Counted from the first letter of the stretch, positions 26,894 to 36,133 are shown. The stretch: DNA of 64,000 nt from a bacterium (GCA_021108215.1 JAIORK010000026.1:1-64000); one strand, 5' to 3'. Notes: generated by a model from the letters alone, not told the origin. A program made the numbers and translations.

Positions 26894-29329
26894 ATGCTAG
26901 AGTTGTTTTTAGTCCGTCCCAATTTAGGAAATCCGATGATGTTAACACCTGAAAAATTGACACATTTCGAGGTGACGATTGCGGCCAAGAACCCGGTGTT
27001 AAGGAACCTGGCTTTGGTAAGGGGATTGCTAATGGCGAGACCGCCCAAAATAGCCAGAACAGACAAACCCGATAAGACCTATGCGCTGACTATTTTAAAG
27101 GTCAAGAAACTAAAAAATTATGCCGGCTTCAAGGCTGATTACAGTAGCCAAAAATTGCCCATTACCAATACGGATCATCAGTATACGCGTGGGTTTCGAT
27201 TTGAATTTATTGTTGAAGTCGGGTTGACAGAAGCCCGGATTCAACAAATCAAAGACCAGGGCGATTGGCCAGTACTCTGTAATTTGGAATATAATCAAAA
27301 ACATAATATGCATGCACTGTATATTCACAACGCATTGAAAGACAATCAGACGTTTACTATTATTCAACTCTCAGATTTGCATGTGGCGCATCGCAATGAC
27401 ACCATTCCTCAACTGTTGAGTGAGGTCAGAACACCGCAAGAATGCGAGACCTTAAAAAGCCGGTATATTAATTTCAATGATCATCTTCGAACAGCAATTG
27501 CGCAGATTAATCAACGGGTGAAACAGGGCGAGGCGATTGTGGTCGCGGCGACCGGTGATTTGATTGATTACTATTATGATGGGTTTTGGGATAGTGAGTT
27601 TATCTGGAAAAAAGGAAAAGCGATTGGTTGGGAGAATTGTAATTTTAACAAGCTTTACCAAATTCTTATTGGTAGCGATGGAAAGGGTGCTGGGTTGCAG
27701 TGTCCTATTTTTACGGTGTTAGGCAATCATGATTACTTGATTCATGAAACTTTGCCGAATGTGGATATCAATGCGTTATCCATCAAACTGAGTGACAAGG
27801 ATTCTTATCGTGCTTTTGGACTTACTGTGCAAGAGGGCCGGGAGTATTGTTTTTGGGCTTATCCCAAAAACAAAGGCAAATCACCTTCACTGCCTGAGCG
27901 AAAGTTGTATAAGAATTATAGTGAAATGCCAAAAGGCAAACAGCCTTTTCATCTTCGCCGGGATGTCGATTTGGATACGAACCATTCTTACTGGATGGGA
28001 AAACCCCACTATGAACATTTGGGGTTCTATCTTGAGAAAATAAATTATGATGTAAATTTTTCTATAACTTTAGGACAGCAGCAGTTGATCTGTCTGAATA
28101 CCGGGCCGGATCGTTACGGAACAAAAGGGGATTTTATTAGCGCCAGCTCCGGAATCGGGAGCGCACCGGATTATGTACACGACTATATTCACGGTGGACC
28201 GCATAATCGGGGAATTTCAACCGAGCATATCAAGCTGGTAAACACGGCAATGAAAAATGAAACCGCGCGGGGCGCAGTGCTGATTTTTACCCACGCACCC
28301 CTGGTGGGTCTGCAAAATGATCCAACCCAAGGACACGAAGTGTTATTTGAAGAGCAACACGCACAGATGCCCAAGCCGCCGAATCTTGTGAGCCGATTTT
28401 TTAGTAATCTTTATGGATTGAATTTTATGCGCGGTCCGTTTACGTCTGGCATTGCGATGTTGAACAAAATGGGTTATCCACTTCACCAAAAAAAATATTT
28501 TATGCGCGGCCAGCGTGATCCACAGCTCAATTTTGGGTGTGCGGATAGCCTTCAAACCAACACACTATTTCAATTGTTTGGTTTGATACGTCGACCCGCT
28601 GCCAAACCTGTGATGGTACTCTCCGGGCATACCCATAAAGCGCATGAATTTCGGATTGAAGGGCCTAAGACGGTGCAGGAAAAAAAGAATCATATCTATG
28701 CTTATTTTATTGATGACTATTCAAAAAAAATAAAGCAACAAAGCAATCTTGCTAAAAAATGGGTTTGGTTTAAAAAGAACAGTCCCTTGCTGCTGACTTC
28801 CGGAGGCATGAAAAACAAGGTTGCCATGGCACCCAAATATGAGGAACATTATCGGGAAATTAAAATTGAAAACGACAAACTACACAGTATCGATAGAGTT
28901 CTATTAAAAGCAAGGCCTTTGACCACAACCCTAACACCGGGATGTCGACCTGTTGGTTTGCGTGCAGCCAATGGCAACTATGTAAGCGCAGATCATGGTG
29001 GTGGCGGTTGGCTGGTTGCGAATCGCGCCCAGCGTCGTAAATGGGAAACGTTTGAGCTTTTTCAATGGGCAGGGGGCAAAGCTGCCGTGCGATGTCATCA
29101 GGGCGACTATTGGCGTGCCGAAGGCGGCGGTGGTAAGGCGATTAAAGCAGACAAGAAACACATTCAAGCGCATGAGACTTTTTATATGTTTTCCAAGGGA
29201 GCCAATCAGGTTATTTTTCAATCGAAAAATGGACAGTATATTGCGCTGGATCGTGAGAAACGGTTGGTGGCCACATCCAAACAGATCGGCGCAGCCGCGA
29301 AATTTACGCGGGTCGATATCCGGGGATAA
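26894..29329 (+). CDS. Metallophosphoesterase with N-terminal unknown domain and C-terminal beta-trefoil (fascin-like)
   Basis: An 811-residue protein with no signal peptide. Residues about 1-150 form a beta-rich domain I do not recognise. A calcineurin-like metallophosphoesterase follows with all five metal motifs: LSDLHVAHR (about 162), ATGDLIDYY (about 219), VLGNHDYLIH (about 277), THAPLVG (about 466) and SGHTHKAHEF (about 577). Residues about 683-811 resemble a fascin-like/actin-cross-linking beta-trefoil, with repeated 'VGLRAANGNYVSAD', 'AAVRCHQGDYWRAE' and 'VIFQSKNGQYIALD' units. It is probably a phosphodiesterase or phosphatase targeted by a carbohydrate- or protein-binding trefoil. 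AGGAGG precedes the start. Confidence 0.8.
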   Translation: MLELFLVRPNLGNPMMLTPEKLTHFEVTIAAKNPVLRNLALVRGLLMARPPKIARTDKPDKTYALTILKVKKLKNYAGFKADYSSQKLPITNTDHQYTRGFRFEFIVEVGLTEARIQQIKDQGDWPVLCNLEYNQKHNMHALYIHNALKDNQTFTIIQLSDLHVAHRNDTIPQLLSEVRTPQECETLKSRYINFNDHLRTAIAQINQRVKQGEAIVVAATGDLIDYYYDGFWDSEFIWKKGKAIGWENCNFNKLYQILIGSDGKGAGLQCPIFTVLGNHDYLIHETLPNVDINALSIKLSDKDSYRAFGLTVQEGREYCFWAYPKNKGKSPSLPERKLYKNYSEMPKGKQPFHLRRDVDLDTNHSYWMGKPHYEHLGFYLEKINYDVNFSITLGQQQLICLNTGPDRYGTKGDFISASSGIGSAPDYVHDYIHGGPHNRGISTEHIKLVNTAMKNETARGAVLIFTHAPLVGLQNDPTQGHEVLFEEQHAQMPKPPNLVSRFFSNLYGLNFMRGPFTSGIAMLNKMGYPLHQKKYFMRGQRDPQLNFGCADSLQTNTLFQLFGLIRRPAAKPVMVLSGHTHKAHEFRIEGPKTVQEKKNHIYAYFIDDYSKKIKQQSNLAKKWVWFKKNSPLLLTSGGMKNKVAMAPKYEEHYREIKIENDKLHSIDRVLLKARPLTTTLTPGCRPVGLRAANGNYVSADHGGGGWLVANRAQRRKWETFELFQWAGGKAAVRCHQGDYWRAEGGGGKAIKADKKHIQAHETFYMFSKGANQVIFQSKNGQYIALDREKRLVATSKQIGAAAKFTRVDIRG

Positions 29330-29500
29330 ACAACAGATAAAAAGGAGCGTCTATAGTAAACTTGAGGACACCATACTTATTTTTCATAATTCAACGTAGC
29401 GTCCGCGAGATTGAGCATGTTGCTAATTCGGAAGGTTTTCTTAAAACCAGAGGAAATTTAATATTAAAGTGGCGCAATAAAATATAATGAATTTGGTCTA

Positions 29501-29550
29501 ACTCCATAGTGTAATTAAAAAAGTTGCGTGGAAGGCTACACTTATGGAGT
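29501..29550 (+). promoter_or_regulatory. Inverted repeat enclosing the start of the HigB-like toxin gene
   Basis: ACTCCATAGTGTA (29501-29513) pairs with TACACTTATGGAGT (29537-29550), with one bulged base. The right arm contains the ATG and the loop contains GGAAGG, the likely ribosome site. A TATAAT box lies upstream at 29483-29488. It could be an operator or a translation-limiting hairpin. Confidence 0.45.
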
Positions 29551-29909
29551 ATAAGATCTACTATGTTGCTGATGAAAAAGGAAAATGCCAGGTACTGGAT
29601 TTTGTTGAAACCCTGGGAACTCGATTTAAAGCACGGTTTTTTGCTTATATTCACCAGCTCTCAAAAGAAGGACCTCTATTACCACGTCCGATTGCAGATA
29701 CATTGCGCGAAGGCATTCATGAATTGAGATTTAACTATAAACACCAGGAAAGAATTCTCTGTTTTTTTATGCATCAGCGAAATATCTTTATTTCTCATGC
29801 TTTTAACAAAAGGGGTTCAAGTGTTCCTCAAAAAGAGATAAAAAAAGCAATTTTGAATCGACAAAACATCAAAAATTTGATTGTCAAGGGGAAGTTTAAA
29901 CTGAATTGA
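29544..29909 (+). CDS. RelE/HigB-type toxin (Gp49-like family)
   Basis: A 121-residue protein of the phage-derived Gp49-like/HigB family (PF05973): YYVADEKGKCQVLDFVETLG, a middle LREGIHELRFNYKHQERILCF and FISHAFNKRGSSVPQKEI. This is the standard RelE-fold core, with basic residues for mRNA cleavage on the ribosome. It is followed by an XRE antitoxin gene 58 nt downstream, the toxin-first order typical of higBA. The intergenic region has its own promoter and operator. Confidence 0.82.
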   Translation: MEYKIYYVADEKGKCQVLDFVETLGTRFKARFFAYIHQLSKEGPLLPRPIADTLREGIHELRFNYKHQERILCFFMHQRNIFISHAFNKRGSSVPQKEIKKAILNRQNIKNLIVKGKFKLN

Positions 29910-29915
29910 CGAATG

Positions 29916-29944
29916 TTGACAAAACACCTTATAAGGTGTACGAT
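29916..29944 (+). promoter_or_regulatory. Internal promoter and operator of the antitoxin gene
   Basis: TTGACA (29916-29921) and TACGAT (29939-29944) are spaced 17 bp. A perfect 16-bp palindrome ACACCTTATAAGGTGT (29924-29939) fills the spacer. This is the expected layout for autorepression by the XRE antitoxin, and it allows extra antitoxin synthesis independent of the toxin gene. Confidence 0.75.
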
Positions 29945-29967
29945 GATACCGTGTTAAGGAGGCTATT

Positions 29968-30276
29968 ATGAAGACAATACAGCATAAAGACGTTCTCGAA
30001 AAAGAACTCAAGAATCCAACATTTAAAAAACACTATGAAGAAGAACTAGTTATGGCATCGGTTGCAATTAAAATTGCTGCGTTGCGTCGCAAACAACAAC
30101 TTACTCAAAAAGCACTCGCAAAGAAAATACATACAACACAGCAAACCATATCAAAGTGGGAAAATGATAATTATGAAAATATTGAGATTCGATCCTTACA
30201 AAAGATTGCCAAAGCACTCAATGCCAGATTGAAAATTGAAATCATTCCCAAAAGAGTACATACTACTAGAATTTAA
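29968..30276 (+). CDS. XRE-family antitoxin (HigA-like)
   Basis: A 102-residue protein. An N-terminal helical part (toxin contact) is followed by an HTH_XRE domain at about residues 35-90. Its recognition-helix region reads LTQKALAKKIHTTQQTISKW, and SLQKIAKALNARLKIEI closes the domain. GGAGG precedes the ATG. It should bind the 16-bp palindrome at 29924-29939 and neutralise the RelE-fold toxin encoded upstream. Confidence 0.85.
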   Translation: MKTIQHKDVLEKELKNPTFKKHYEEELVMASVAIKIAALRRKQQLTQKALAKKIHTTQQTISKWENDNYENIEIRSLQKIAKALNARLKIEIIPKRVHTTRI

Positions 30277-30296
30277 ATTTTAGATCGGAGCCCTTC

Positions 30297-30947
30297 ATGT
30301 CTTACCAAGCAGTGATTTTTGATTTGGATGGAACGTTGTTGGATACGATTGAGGATATTGCGGAGGCAATCAACCATGTGCTGGAAAAACGTCATTATCC
30401 TACGCATACTGTTTCGCAATATAAAATGCTGGTGGGTCTGGGGATGGGGCAACTCATCATTGATGCGCTACCTGAAACAGCCAGAGATGTCACCACCGTG
30501 AGCATGGTGACAAAGGAGGCGGAGCAGGCGTATTCCGAGCGTTGGCAAAATAAAAGTAAACCGTATGTTGGTGTGGTTGAACTCTTGAAGCAATTGAACT
30601 TACGGGGATTAAAGCTAGCCGTTCTTTCCAATAAACCGCACGCCTTTACCGAAGTGTGTGTTGCAACATTATTATCTGATAGTAATTTTGATCAGGTGAT
30701 GGGGGCACAGGAATCGATACCGCAAAAGCCAGCACCGGATGGGGCGATTAAAATTGCCAAAGCCTTAGGACTCGCGGTTGAACAAATTCTTTATGTGGGT
30801 GATTCTGGGACCGATATGAAAACCGCCAAGGCTGCTGGAATATTTGCCGTGGGGGTAAGTTGGGGGTTTCGGTCTGAAGAAGAATTAAAAGCAACTGGTG
30901 CAGATAAAATTATTCATCAGCCAAAAGAATTAATTGAACTGATATGA
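30297..30947 (+). CDS. HAD-superfamily hydrolase, phosphoglycolate phosphatase-like
   Basis: A 216-residue HAD phosphatase. Motif I is FDLDGTLLDT (nucleophile D9), followed by a small alpha-helical cap (residues about 15-85). Motif II is LAVLSNKPHAF, motif III Lys lies in IPQKPAPDGA, and motif IV is YVGDSGTDMKTAKAAG. It is closest to Gph/PGP-type enzymes that dephosphorylate 2-phosphoglycolate, but substrates of this group are hard to predict. It lies 20 nt after the antitoxin gene and is followed by a strong terminator. It ends at a TGA. Confidence 0.85.
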   Translation: MSYQAVIFDLDGTLLDTIEDIAEAINHVLEKRHYPTHTVSQYKMLVGLGMGQLIIDALPETARDVTTVSMVTKEAEQAYSERWQNKSKPYVGVVELLKQLNLRGLKLAVLSNKPHAFTEVCVATLLSDSNFDQVMGAQESIPQKPAPDGAIKIAKALGLAVEQILYVGDSGTDMKTAKAAGIFAVGVSWGFRSEEELKATGADKIIHQPKELIELI

Positions 30948-30963
30948 AAATTAGCTGTGCAAT

Positions 30964-31003
30964 AAAAAAGGGCAACCTGTTGATAGGCAGGTTGTCCTTT
31001 TTT
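30964..31003 (+). terminator. Intrinsic terminator after the HAD phosphatase
   Basis: A stem GGGCAACCTG / CAGGTTGTCC flanked by AAAAAA and TTTTTT, with an 8-nt loop. It probably acts in both directions and lies just upstream of the insertion sequence. Confidence 0.85.
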
Positions 31004-31104
31004 ATTGCGATTATGATTATAAATTTAAACATTTCTTGAATAAAGTAAAAAAATTGCAATAATAATGCATGGAAAACAGTGTAAGTAAAGTCCAAAAGGA
31101 AAAG

Positions 31105-31158
31105 TGTCGCAGCAAAGTGATAATGTCCTATTCCAGCAAAATAGAAATGTCCTATTTT
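31105..31158 (+). repeat. Left terminal repeat of the IS
   Basis: Starts TGTCGCAGCAAAGTGATAAT and contains a second copy GCAAAATAGAAATGTCCTAT. The two tandem units of about 26 nt probably bind the transposase. Confidence 0.75.
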
Positions 31159-31197
31159 GTATAATGTCGCCAACTAATCCAAGAAAGGGAGTTGGCT

Positions 31198-32445
31198 ATG
31201 CGAAAGGATATTATCCCCATGAGCACTAAAGAACTTAAAAAATTACATCTGGTCAAAAAAGCTGACGAAAAACTTATTACTCAAGCCCAGGCAGCCGATT
31301 TATTGAATATAACCGAGCGTCAATTCAGACGGATTATTCAAAATTATCGTCTTTTTGGAGAACGCGGATTCGTTCATCAACTACGCGGCAAATCTTCTAA
31401 TAGAAAATTTTCCGATCATTTCAAGCAATCCATTGTTTCCATCTATCAAAAGGATTTTTTAGGCTATAAACCTACTTTTTTCACCGAAAAACTTACCTCT
31501 GAGTTTGATATTTCCATCAGTAAAGAATCCGTCCGCCTTATTTTGGCTGAACACAATCTCTGGACTGTTCGAAAAAAAAGGCTCAAACACAGAACCAAAC
31601 GACCCAGGAAACTTCATCGCGGCGAACTTGTTCAACTTGATGGCTCTGTTCATCAGTGGTTTGACGGCACTGAAGGCTACTGTGTCCTTATGCTTTACAT
31701 TGACGACGCCTCTTCCAACGTTTATGCCCGCTTCTACACTTATGAAGGAACTATCCCTGCCATGGATTCCTTTCGTCGTTATATTCAACGATATGGTATT
31801 CCTATGGCCATTTATGCTGATCTTCACAGCACTTATAGAAATAACAACAAAAAGCTTTCTATTGAAGAACAATTGGCCGGGGTGCGCGCCGACACACAAT
31901 TCAGTCGTGCACTTAATCAATTATCGGTTAACTATATCCCGGCTTATTCTCCTCAAGCCAAAGGGCGTGTCGAACGGACTTTCCAGACTTTTCAAGACAG
32001 GCTTGTCAAAAAACTTCATCGCTTAAATGTTTCTTCCATCAAAGAAGCCAACGCTTTTTTGGACACCTGCTTTCTGAAAGACCATAACCGCCGATTTGCT
32101 GTTGCACCGGCTAATCAGACCGATTTGCACAGAGGCGCTCTCCCGGTCTCAACACTCAATAAATTTCTTTGTATCCAGGAAAAACGCTCTGTTGCTAAAG
32201 ATTTCACTGTGCGCTACGAAAACAAAATTCTTCAACTCGCTGTTCCCACCATTGCAAAACAGGTTATGGTTCATTTATTTTGTAACAGCTCTCTTGCCGT
32301 TTTTCACAAGGACAAGTCTCTCAAATTCATGGATGTTACTCACAAACATCTTCAACCCAATAATAAAAACAAAAAGAATTTACCTTTTATGCCTGTTATT
32401 GATCCTATTACTTTAAAGGAGGTTCCGGCTCAGTATACTTCTTAA
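31198..32445 (+). CDS. IS1202-like DDE transposase
   Basis: About 415 residues. An N-terminal HTH domain (AADLLNITERQFRRIIQNYR) and a second helix-turn-helix region precede the DDE catalytic core. The first Asp lies in LVQLDGSVHQWFDG, the second Asp in IYADLHSTYRN and the Glu in GRVERTFQTFQDRLVK. This is the DGS-H-x-W signature of the ISNCY/IS1202 group, related to the IS481 type. The C-terminus (FMPVIDPITLKE) is ordinary. Start ATG 31198 follows AAGGGAG; an upstream TTG at 31192 is unlikely. The gene looks intact, so the element may still be active. Confidence 0.88.
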   Translation: MRKDIIPMSTKELKKLHLVKKADEKLITQAQAADLLNITERQFRRIIQNYRLFGERGFVHQLRGKSSNRKFSDHFKQSIVSIYQKDFLGYKPTFFTEKLTSEFDISISKESVRLILAEHNLWTVRKKRLKHRTKRPRKLHRGELVQLDGSVHQWFDGTEGYCVLMLYIDDASSNVYARFYTYEGTIPAMDSFRRYIQRYGIPMAIYADLHSTYRNNNKKLSIEEQLAGVRADTQFSRALNQLSVNYIPAYSPQAKGRVERTFQTFQDRLVKKLHRLNVSSIKEANAFLDTCFLKDHNRRFAVAPANQTDLHRGALPVSTLNKFLCIQEKRSVAKDFTVRYENKILQLAVPTIAKQVMVHLFCNSSLAVFHKDKSLKFMDVTHKHLQPNNKNKKNLPFMPVIDPITLKEVPAQYTS

Positions 32446-32498
32446 ATTAGGACATCCTTACTTTGCTCATAATAGGACATTTCTACTTTGCCTTGACA
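32444..32498 (-). repeat. Right terminal repeat of the IS
   Basis: On the minus strand it starts TGTCAAGGCAAAGTAGAAAT and contains a second copy GCAAAGTAAGGATGTCCTAA. It mirrors the left end, including its internal doubling. Confidence 0.75.
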
Positions 32499-32536
32499 GA
32501 ATGCGTGTCGGTATCCATCACTTTTTCCAAACCATT

Positions 32537-35500
32537 TTATGCGCGTGGAGCAACTCGCTTAATCTGACGCAAACGCAGTTGATTCGTTTTAACCTGGCGA
32601 TATTCAATCACAATATTCTGAAGGCCTCGTTTGGTTCTTTGTGGACGAATAACGAGTTTTTCGCCAATTTGGTTGATTTTACAGACTAGTTTTTTTGTCT
32701 GTTTTTTACCTGCTCTGTTTTCAACAGTAATGGTAACGGCATCATTGGCAACCGCAGGTTCGATCTCCAAATCACCACCATGTTTTGCGCGTCGCACAAT
32801 TGCAGCTCTGGCTTTGGTAATTGGAAGATCAATTTTATAAAACCACGCATCATTCCCATAGGAATCCCGTTCAACTTCCATATCAAGTAACGCCGTTTTC
32901 TTGGTTCGCTTGGTATGCAGAAAAATCTCAGGACGTGCAGTATGGCTACCTTGAATATGAATACTATCCTGATCCGCGCTGGTCATGGGGACTTGTACTG
33001 ACAAGGCCAGGTTTGGAGTAGACCAGTGGGCATTGGCATTACCACGTTTGGTCCCTTTGAGGTTGACTTTCAATTGTTGCGGCGCTTGACTACGCGCAAC
33101 ATATAATTCCCCTCCTGCTCCAGCCAAAGGAATGCGTGTCAGCGCGCCTGCTTTGGGATAACGCCAACGCGGCTTCCCGCGATAAGCGATTTTTTGCGCT
33201 TGCCCATCCACCTCAATTTGCTGGGTTGATGCATCCCCGGATATGACTAACACTGTAAACATCGCTGCAATATTCGCCACTTTATGCGCCAAGGAGATTT
33301 GAGGACCACTGACCAAAGCATAGGATGTTTCAAAAATATATTCATTCGGAAAAACATTAAATGCGATCAGCTCTTCTGAAAGCAAATCAGTTGTTCCGAA
33401 TATTTTATACTTCGAATCTGGGGAAACCTGAAAAAAATAGTCATTGGGCTTAATTTCTATATAAGTGCAATCATTTTGGTACTTCGTTTTTTTATCATGC
33501 CATGGAATATTCGGATCAGCAGTCCATATTTTATGGGATTGCCCGTTTTTGCCTTCTTCATAAGCATAGGCAACAACCGTATGCATACAATAATCATCAG
33601 CAAAATCAACCATGTTCAGCAGAGGATACTCACCTAAATCAATATATTTTTTTATTTTTTTGAATACTTTTTTCGGCGAAAGCGAATTCTTCTTGCTTTC
33701 GAGTTTTTCTAGGTAATCGTCTACAAAAGCCCAGCCCAATTGATACCCCTGCCGACGTTCAATTCGATGACGATACTGCAAAGACAGATCTTTATTCTCG
33801 ACTTCACGTATATGTTTCAAACTTTTGTACTGATACAAAGGTGTGGAAAAATCCGATTCACCCCTTAAACAGCACACTGCTTCTAAACTCATGCCAAAAC
33901 AGTTTCCTGGCGCAGAGCTACCTTTATACAACAATTCATAAAATGCCGCCTCTCGCAATCGAAACACCGGACGATCAGCATCCAAGTCTGTAAATGTTTC
34001 AGCACATTGTTTCCAACTCAATAGCGGGGTCTTAAAGTTATCAAATGCCCACCAATGATAATTTCGAAAATGCTTTTGAGCTGCCATATTCTCGGATAGA
34101 AGTTCTTGCTTCTGCAAGGCATACTCGAGTTTTATTTTTCGAATAGATTTTATCCCTTTCCCTTTCTTGGTAAGCGAGAGCGTCCCCATGCCTACTTCAG
34201 GAGCAATATCAAAAATATGATCAATCGTAAACGTTTTTTCGATGGTTCCCAAATAATCATTTTTAGATCCTTTATCGTAATCATACACCGATACCTTCAG
34301 TTCTATTTTCGTATCCATGCAAACAGGCGAAATATATTTCGTTTTTCCGGGATAATAGGTTCCCAGCTCAAAAGCTGTATAACCATGTTTTTTGTTTTCC
34401 GGCCGTCGTTTTTTTTGTTCGATCCATTTCCCGTTGATCTTCACACTGGTATACGTAATCAGTTCCGCGCTATTATCATCAAAGAGGCCGTCGTTGATTG
34501 TACCACTTCGGATAAACCCTAATCGCAAACGAACACCAGTCAGTGCGTGACATTTTTTCCCGTCATAGCGGATGATCCCCCGCTCAAAAACATAAAATGC
34601 ATACTTGCCGTGATAAACTGCATTTTGAACAGGAAATCCCAATGTCCCCGCAGGTCCACCCAACGCCATAAATTTTGTGACAACTGGCTTAGGTAGCGCG
34701 ACTGCACCATACTTGACGTGCGAATGAATTCTGCCACCCTCAAATCGTGCAAACCATCCTTTGATAGAGCCATGATCATCTTTTTGCTGTTGATCTGAAC
34801 CTACTGGTCGTTTCAAATAACCTTTTTTAGATCCCAGCGACTCATAATAATCCCGAATCGCCCCATGCAACGCCACGCATCCAAAGTCAGAATTTCGGTA
34901 TAGTGTGCCGCCTGAAAAATGACACTTGCTGCCGCCTTGGGGCATGGGTATCGGATTCGATGTAGGCAAACCCAACCTGCACCATGTTTGTTCCGCACCG
35001 CATAAAACATAATCCGCATACAAATCTCCGTAGATCGCGTGAATACCGCTTTCCTTTGAGAAATAAATTGCGCCATGCTCAAAGTGCGATACGTAACCAA
35101 CCGGAGTTTTAAAAGGAAGTTTTTGCATATCCGTGGTGGGAAATCCCAGTTTGACTTGCATTCCGGCCGTCCTAATATAATATTCGCGCAATTGACCCAT
35201 GACCGCACACGCCCCGGTTTTGGGTGACCAGTAAATCGAACCGCCTTGATATTCACGGTACCGTCCTTGACCCAGTTTTTTTTCCGGGAGCACTGCGTGA
35301 TGCAGCATACTTTGCGTCCCACCCATATTCCAATATTTACTTTCAATTTCGCCCATCCCCTGACTCTCTGCCGCTGCCAGACCGGTTTCCAGATGCGGGG
35401 CAATGCCATCCCAAATACGCACTGCGTGCAGGGACCCTTTGAATTGCTGTTGCAGGCTATGGATGCCGATTCCTAAATGACTCTGTTTACTACCGGTTGC

Positions 35501-36007
35501 TTCCAACTGAGCTGCTTGAAAAACACGGCGTGCTTTAGGAAAAGCATTGATAAAAATCACCAGCGCATCCCCGGTAAAAACAACTGACAACCACGTTGCT
35601 TTATTGAGCACAATTGCACTCGATGTTTTTGCAGCCCCCCAACCCGTCGACAAGTGAATGACAGCATCAACATAATATTGTTTTCCTATTTGCTTCAAAG
35701 CCAATTCCAAGGGCAAGGTCTGACCACTAAAAAGAATCATATTCCCGGTTACATTCTTCTTGGGATGAATCACCATTTCCAAAGTAAATGCACTCATGTT
35801 TTGCAATGAAGAAACATTGGGCAGGGTAACATAGCTGCCAGGACCGGTTAGAACCAGAGAATGCGCAAGGCCTCCCCATGTCTGGGTCTGCAGCGCCGGC
35901 GAAACCGATTGATAGCTGCAATTGAAAACCGTTCCCTTGTAGCCCGTATTACTGTTTTGGGCGAGACCGTTTTTAAAATCATAAAAAAGAATAGGTTGTT
36001 TTGCCAT
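32537..36007 (-). CDS. LamG - LGFP repeats - C2-like - cysteine-peptidase-like multidomain protein
   Basis: A 1156-residue protein with GGGAGG before the ATG and no signal peptide or membrane segment. Residues about 1-205 form a LamG/concanavalin-like fold (GSYVTLPNVSSLQNMSAFTL, FKGSLHAVRIWDG). About 220-495 hold four LGFP-type repeats (VKLGFPTTD, CRLGLPTSN, LKRPVGSD, GTLGFPVQN). About 500-640 look C2-like (VSVYDYDKGSKNDYLG). About 660-900 resemble a papain/C39-type peptidase: Cys near 702 in PGNCFGMSLEA, His near 810 in CMHTVVAYAYEE and Asp near 829 in TADPNIPW. The remainder is beta-rich and basic. LGFP repeats usually bind cell-wall glycans. It could be a wall-binding protease or a toxin-like effector; function is inferred only from domains. 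Confidence 0.7.
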   Translation of the reverse strand: MAKQPILFYDFKNGLAQNSNTGYKGTVFNCSYQSVSPALQTQTWGGLAHSLVLTGPGSYVTLPNVSSLQNMSAFTLEMVIHPKKNVTGNMILFSGQTLPLELALKQIGKQYYVDAVIHLSTGWGAAKTSSAIVLNKATWLSVVFTGDALVIFINAFPKARRVFQAAQLEATGSKQSHLGIGIHSLQQQFKGSLHAVRIWDGIAPHLETGLAAAESQGMGEIESKYWNMGGTQSMLHHAVLPEKKLGQGRYREYQGGSIYWSPKTGACAVMGQLREYYIRTAGMQVKLGFPTTDMQKLPFKTPVGYVSHFEHGAIYFSKESGIHAIYGDLYADYVLCGAEQTWCRLGLPTSNPIPMPQGGSKCHFSGGTLYRNSDFGCVALHGAIRDYYESLGSKKGYLKRPVGSDQQQKDDHGSIKGWFARFEGGRIHSHVKYGAVALPKPVVTKFMALGGPAGTLGFPVQNAVYHGKYAFYVFERGIIRYDGKKCHALTGVRLRLGFIRSGTINDGLFDDNSAELITYTSVKINGKWIEQKKRRPENKKHGYTAFELGTYYPGKTKYISPVCMDTKIELKVSVYDYDKGSKNDYLGTIEKTFTIDHIFDIAPEVGMGTLSLTKKGKGIKSIRKIKLEYALQKQELLSENMAAQKHFRNYHWWAFDNFKTPLLSWKQCAETFTDLDADRPVFRLREAAFYELLYKGSSAPGNCFGMSLEAVCCLRGESDFSTPLYQYKSLKHIREVENKDLSLQYRHRIERRQGYQLGWAFVDDYLEKLESKKNSLSPKKVFKKIKKYIDLGEYPLLNMVDFADDYCMHTVVAYAYEEGKNGQSHKIWTADPNIPWHDKKTKYQNDCTYIEIKPNDYFFQVSPDSKYKIFGTTDLLSEELIAFNVFPNEYIFETSYALVSGPQISLAHKVANIAAMFTVLVISGDASTQQIEVDGQAQKIAYRGKPRWRYPKAGALTRIPLAGAGGELYVARSQAPQQLKVNLKGTKRGNANAHWSTPNLALSVQVPMTSADQDSIHIQGSHTARPEIFLHTKRTKKTALLDMEVERDSYGNDAWFYKIDLPITKARAAIVRRAKHGGDLEIEPAVANDAVTITVENRAGKKQTKKLVCKINQIGEKLVIRPQRTKRGLQNIVIEYRQVKTNQLRLRQIKRVAPRA

Positions 36008-36133
36008 AATGCCTCCCGAATAAATTTAATAACATCTCCACAAAAATATTTCTCATGTCTCGCAGGCTGCCAATCGTATCGGCGCATGAAGCCCGGCATG
36101 CCGGGTTCCCCGGCAAAATGTTATGCTGCTTGG

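Larger units (their letters stand above)
31105..32498 (+). mobile_element. IS1202-like (ISNCY) insertion sequence
   Basis: A 1394-bp element carrying one transposase gene. Its ends are imperfect inverted repeats of about 54 bp (31105-31158 and 32444-32498), each starting TGTC and containing two tandem GCAAAGT..AATGTCCTA units. No direct target duplication is visible by eye in the flanks, and no gene is obviously interrupted. It lies between a terminator and the convergent 1156-residue gene. Confidence 0.85.
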
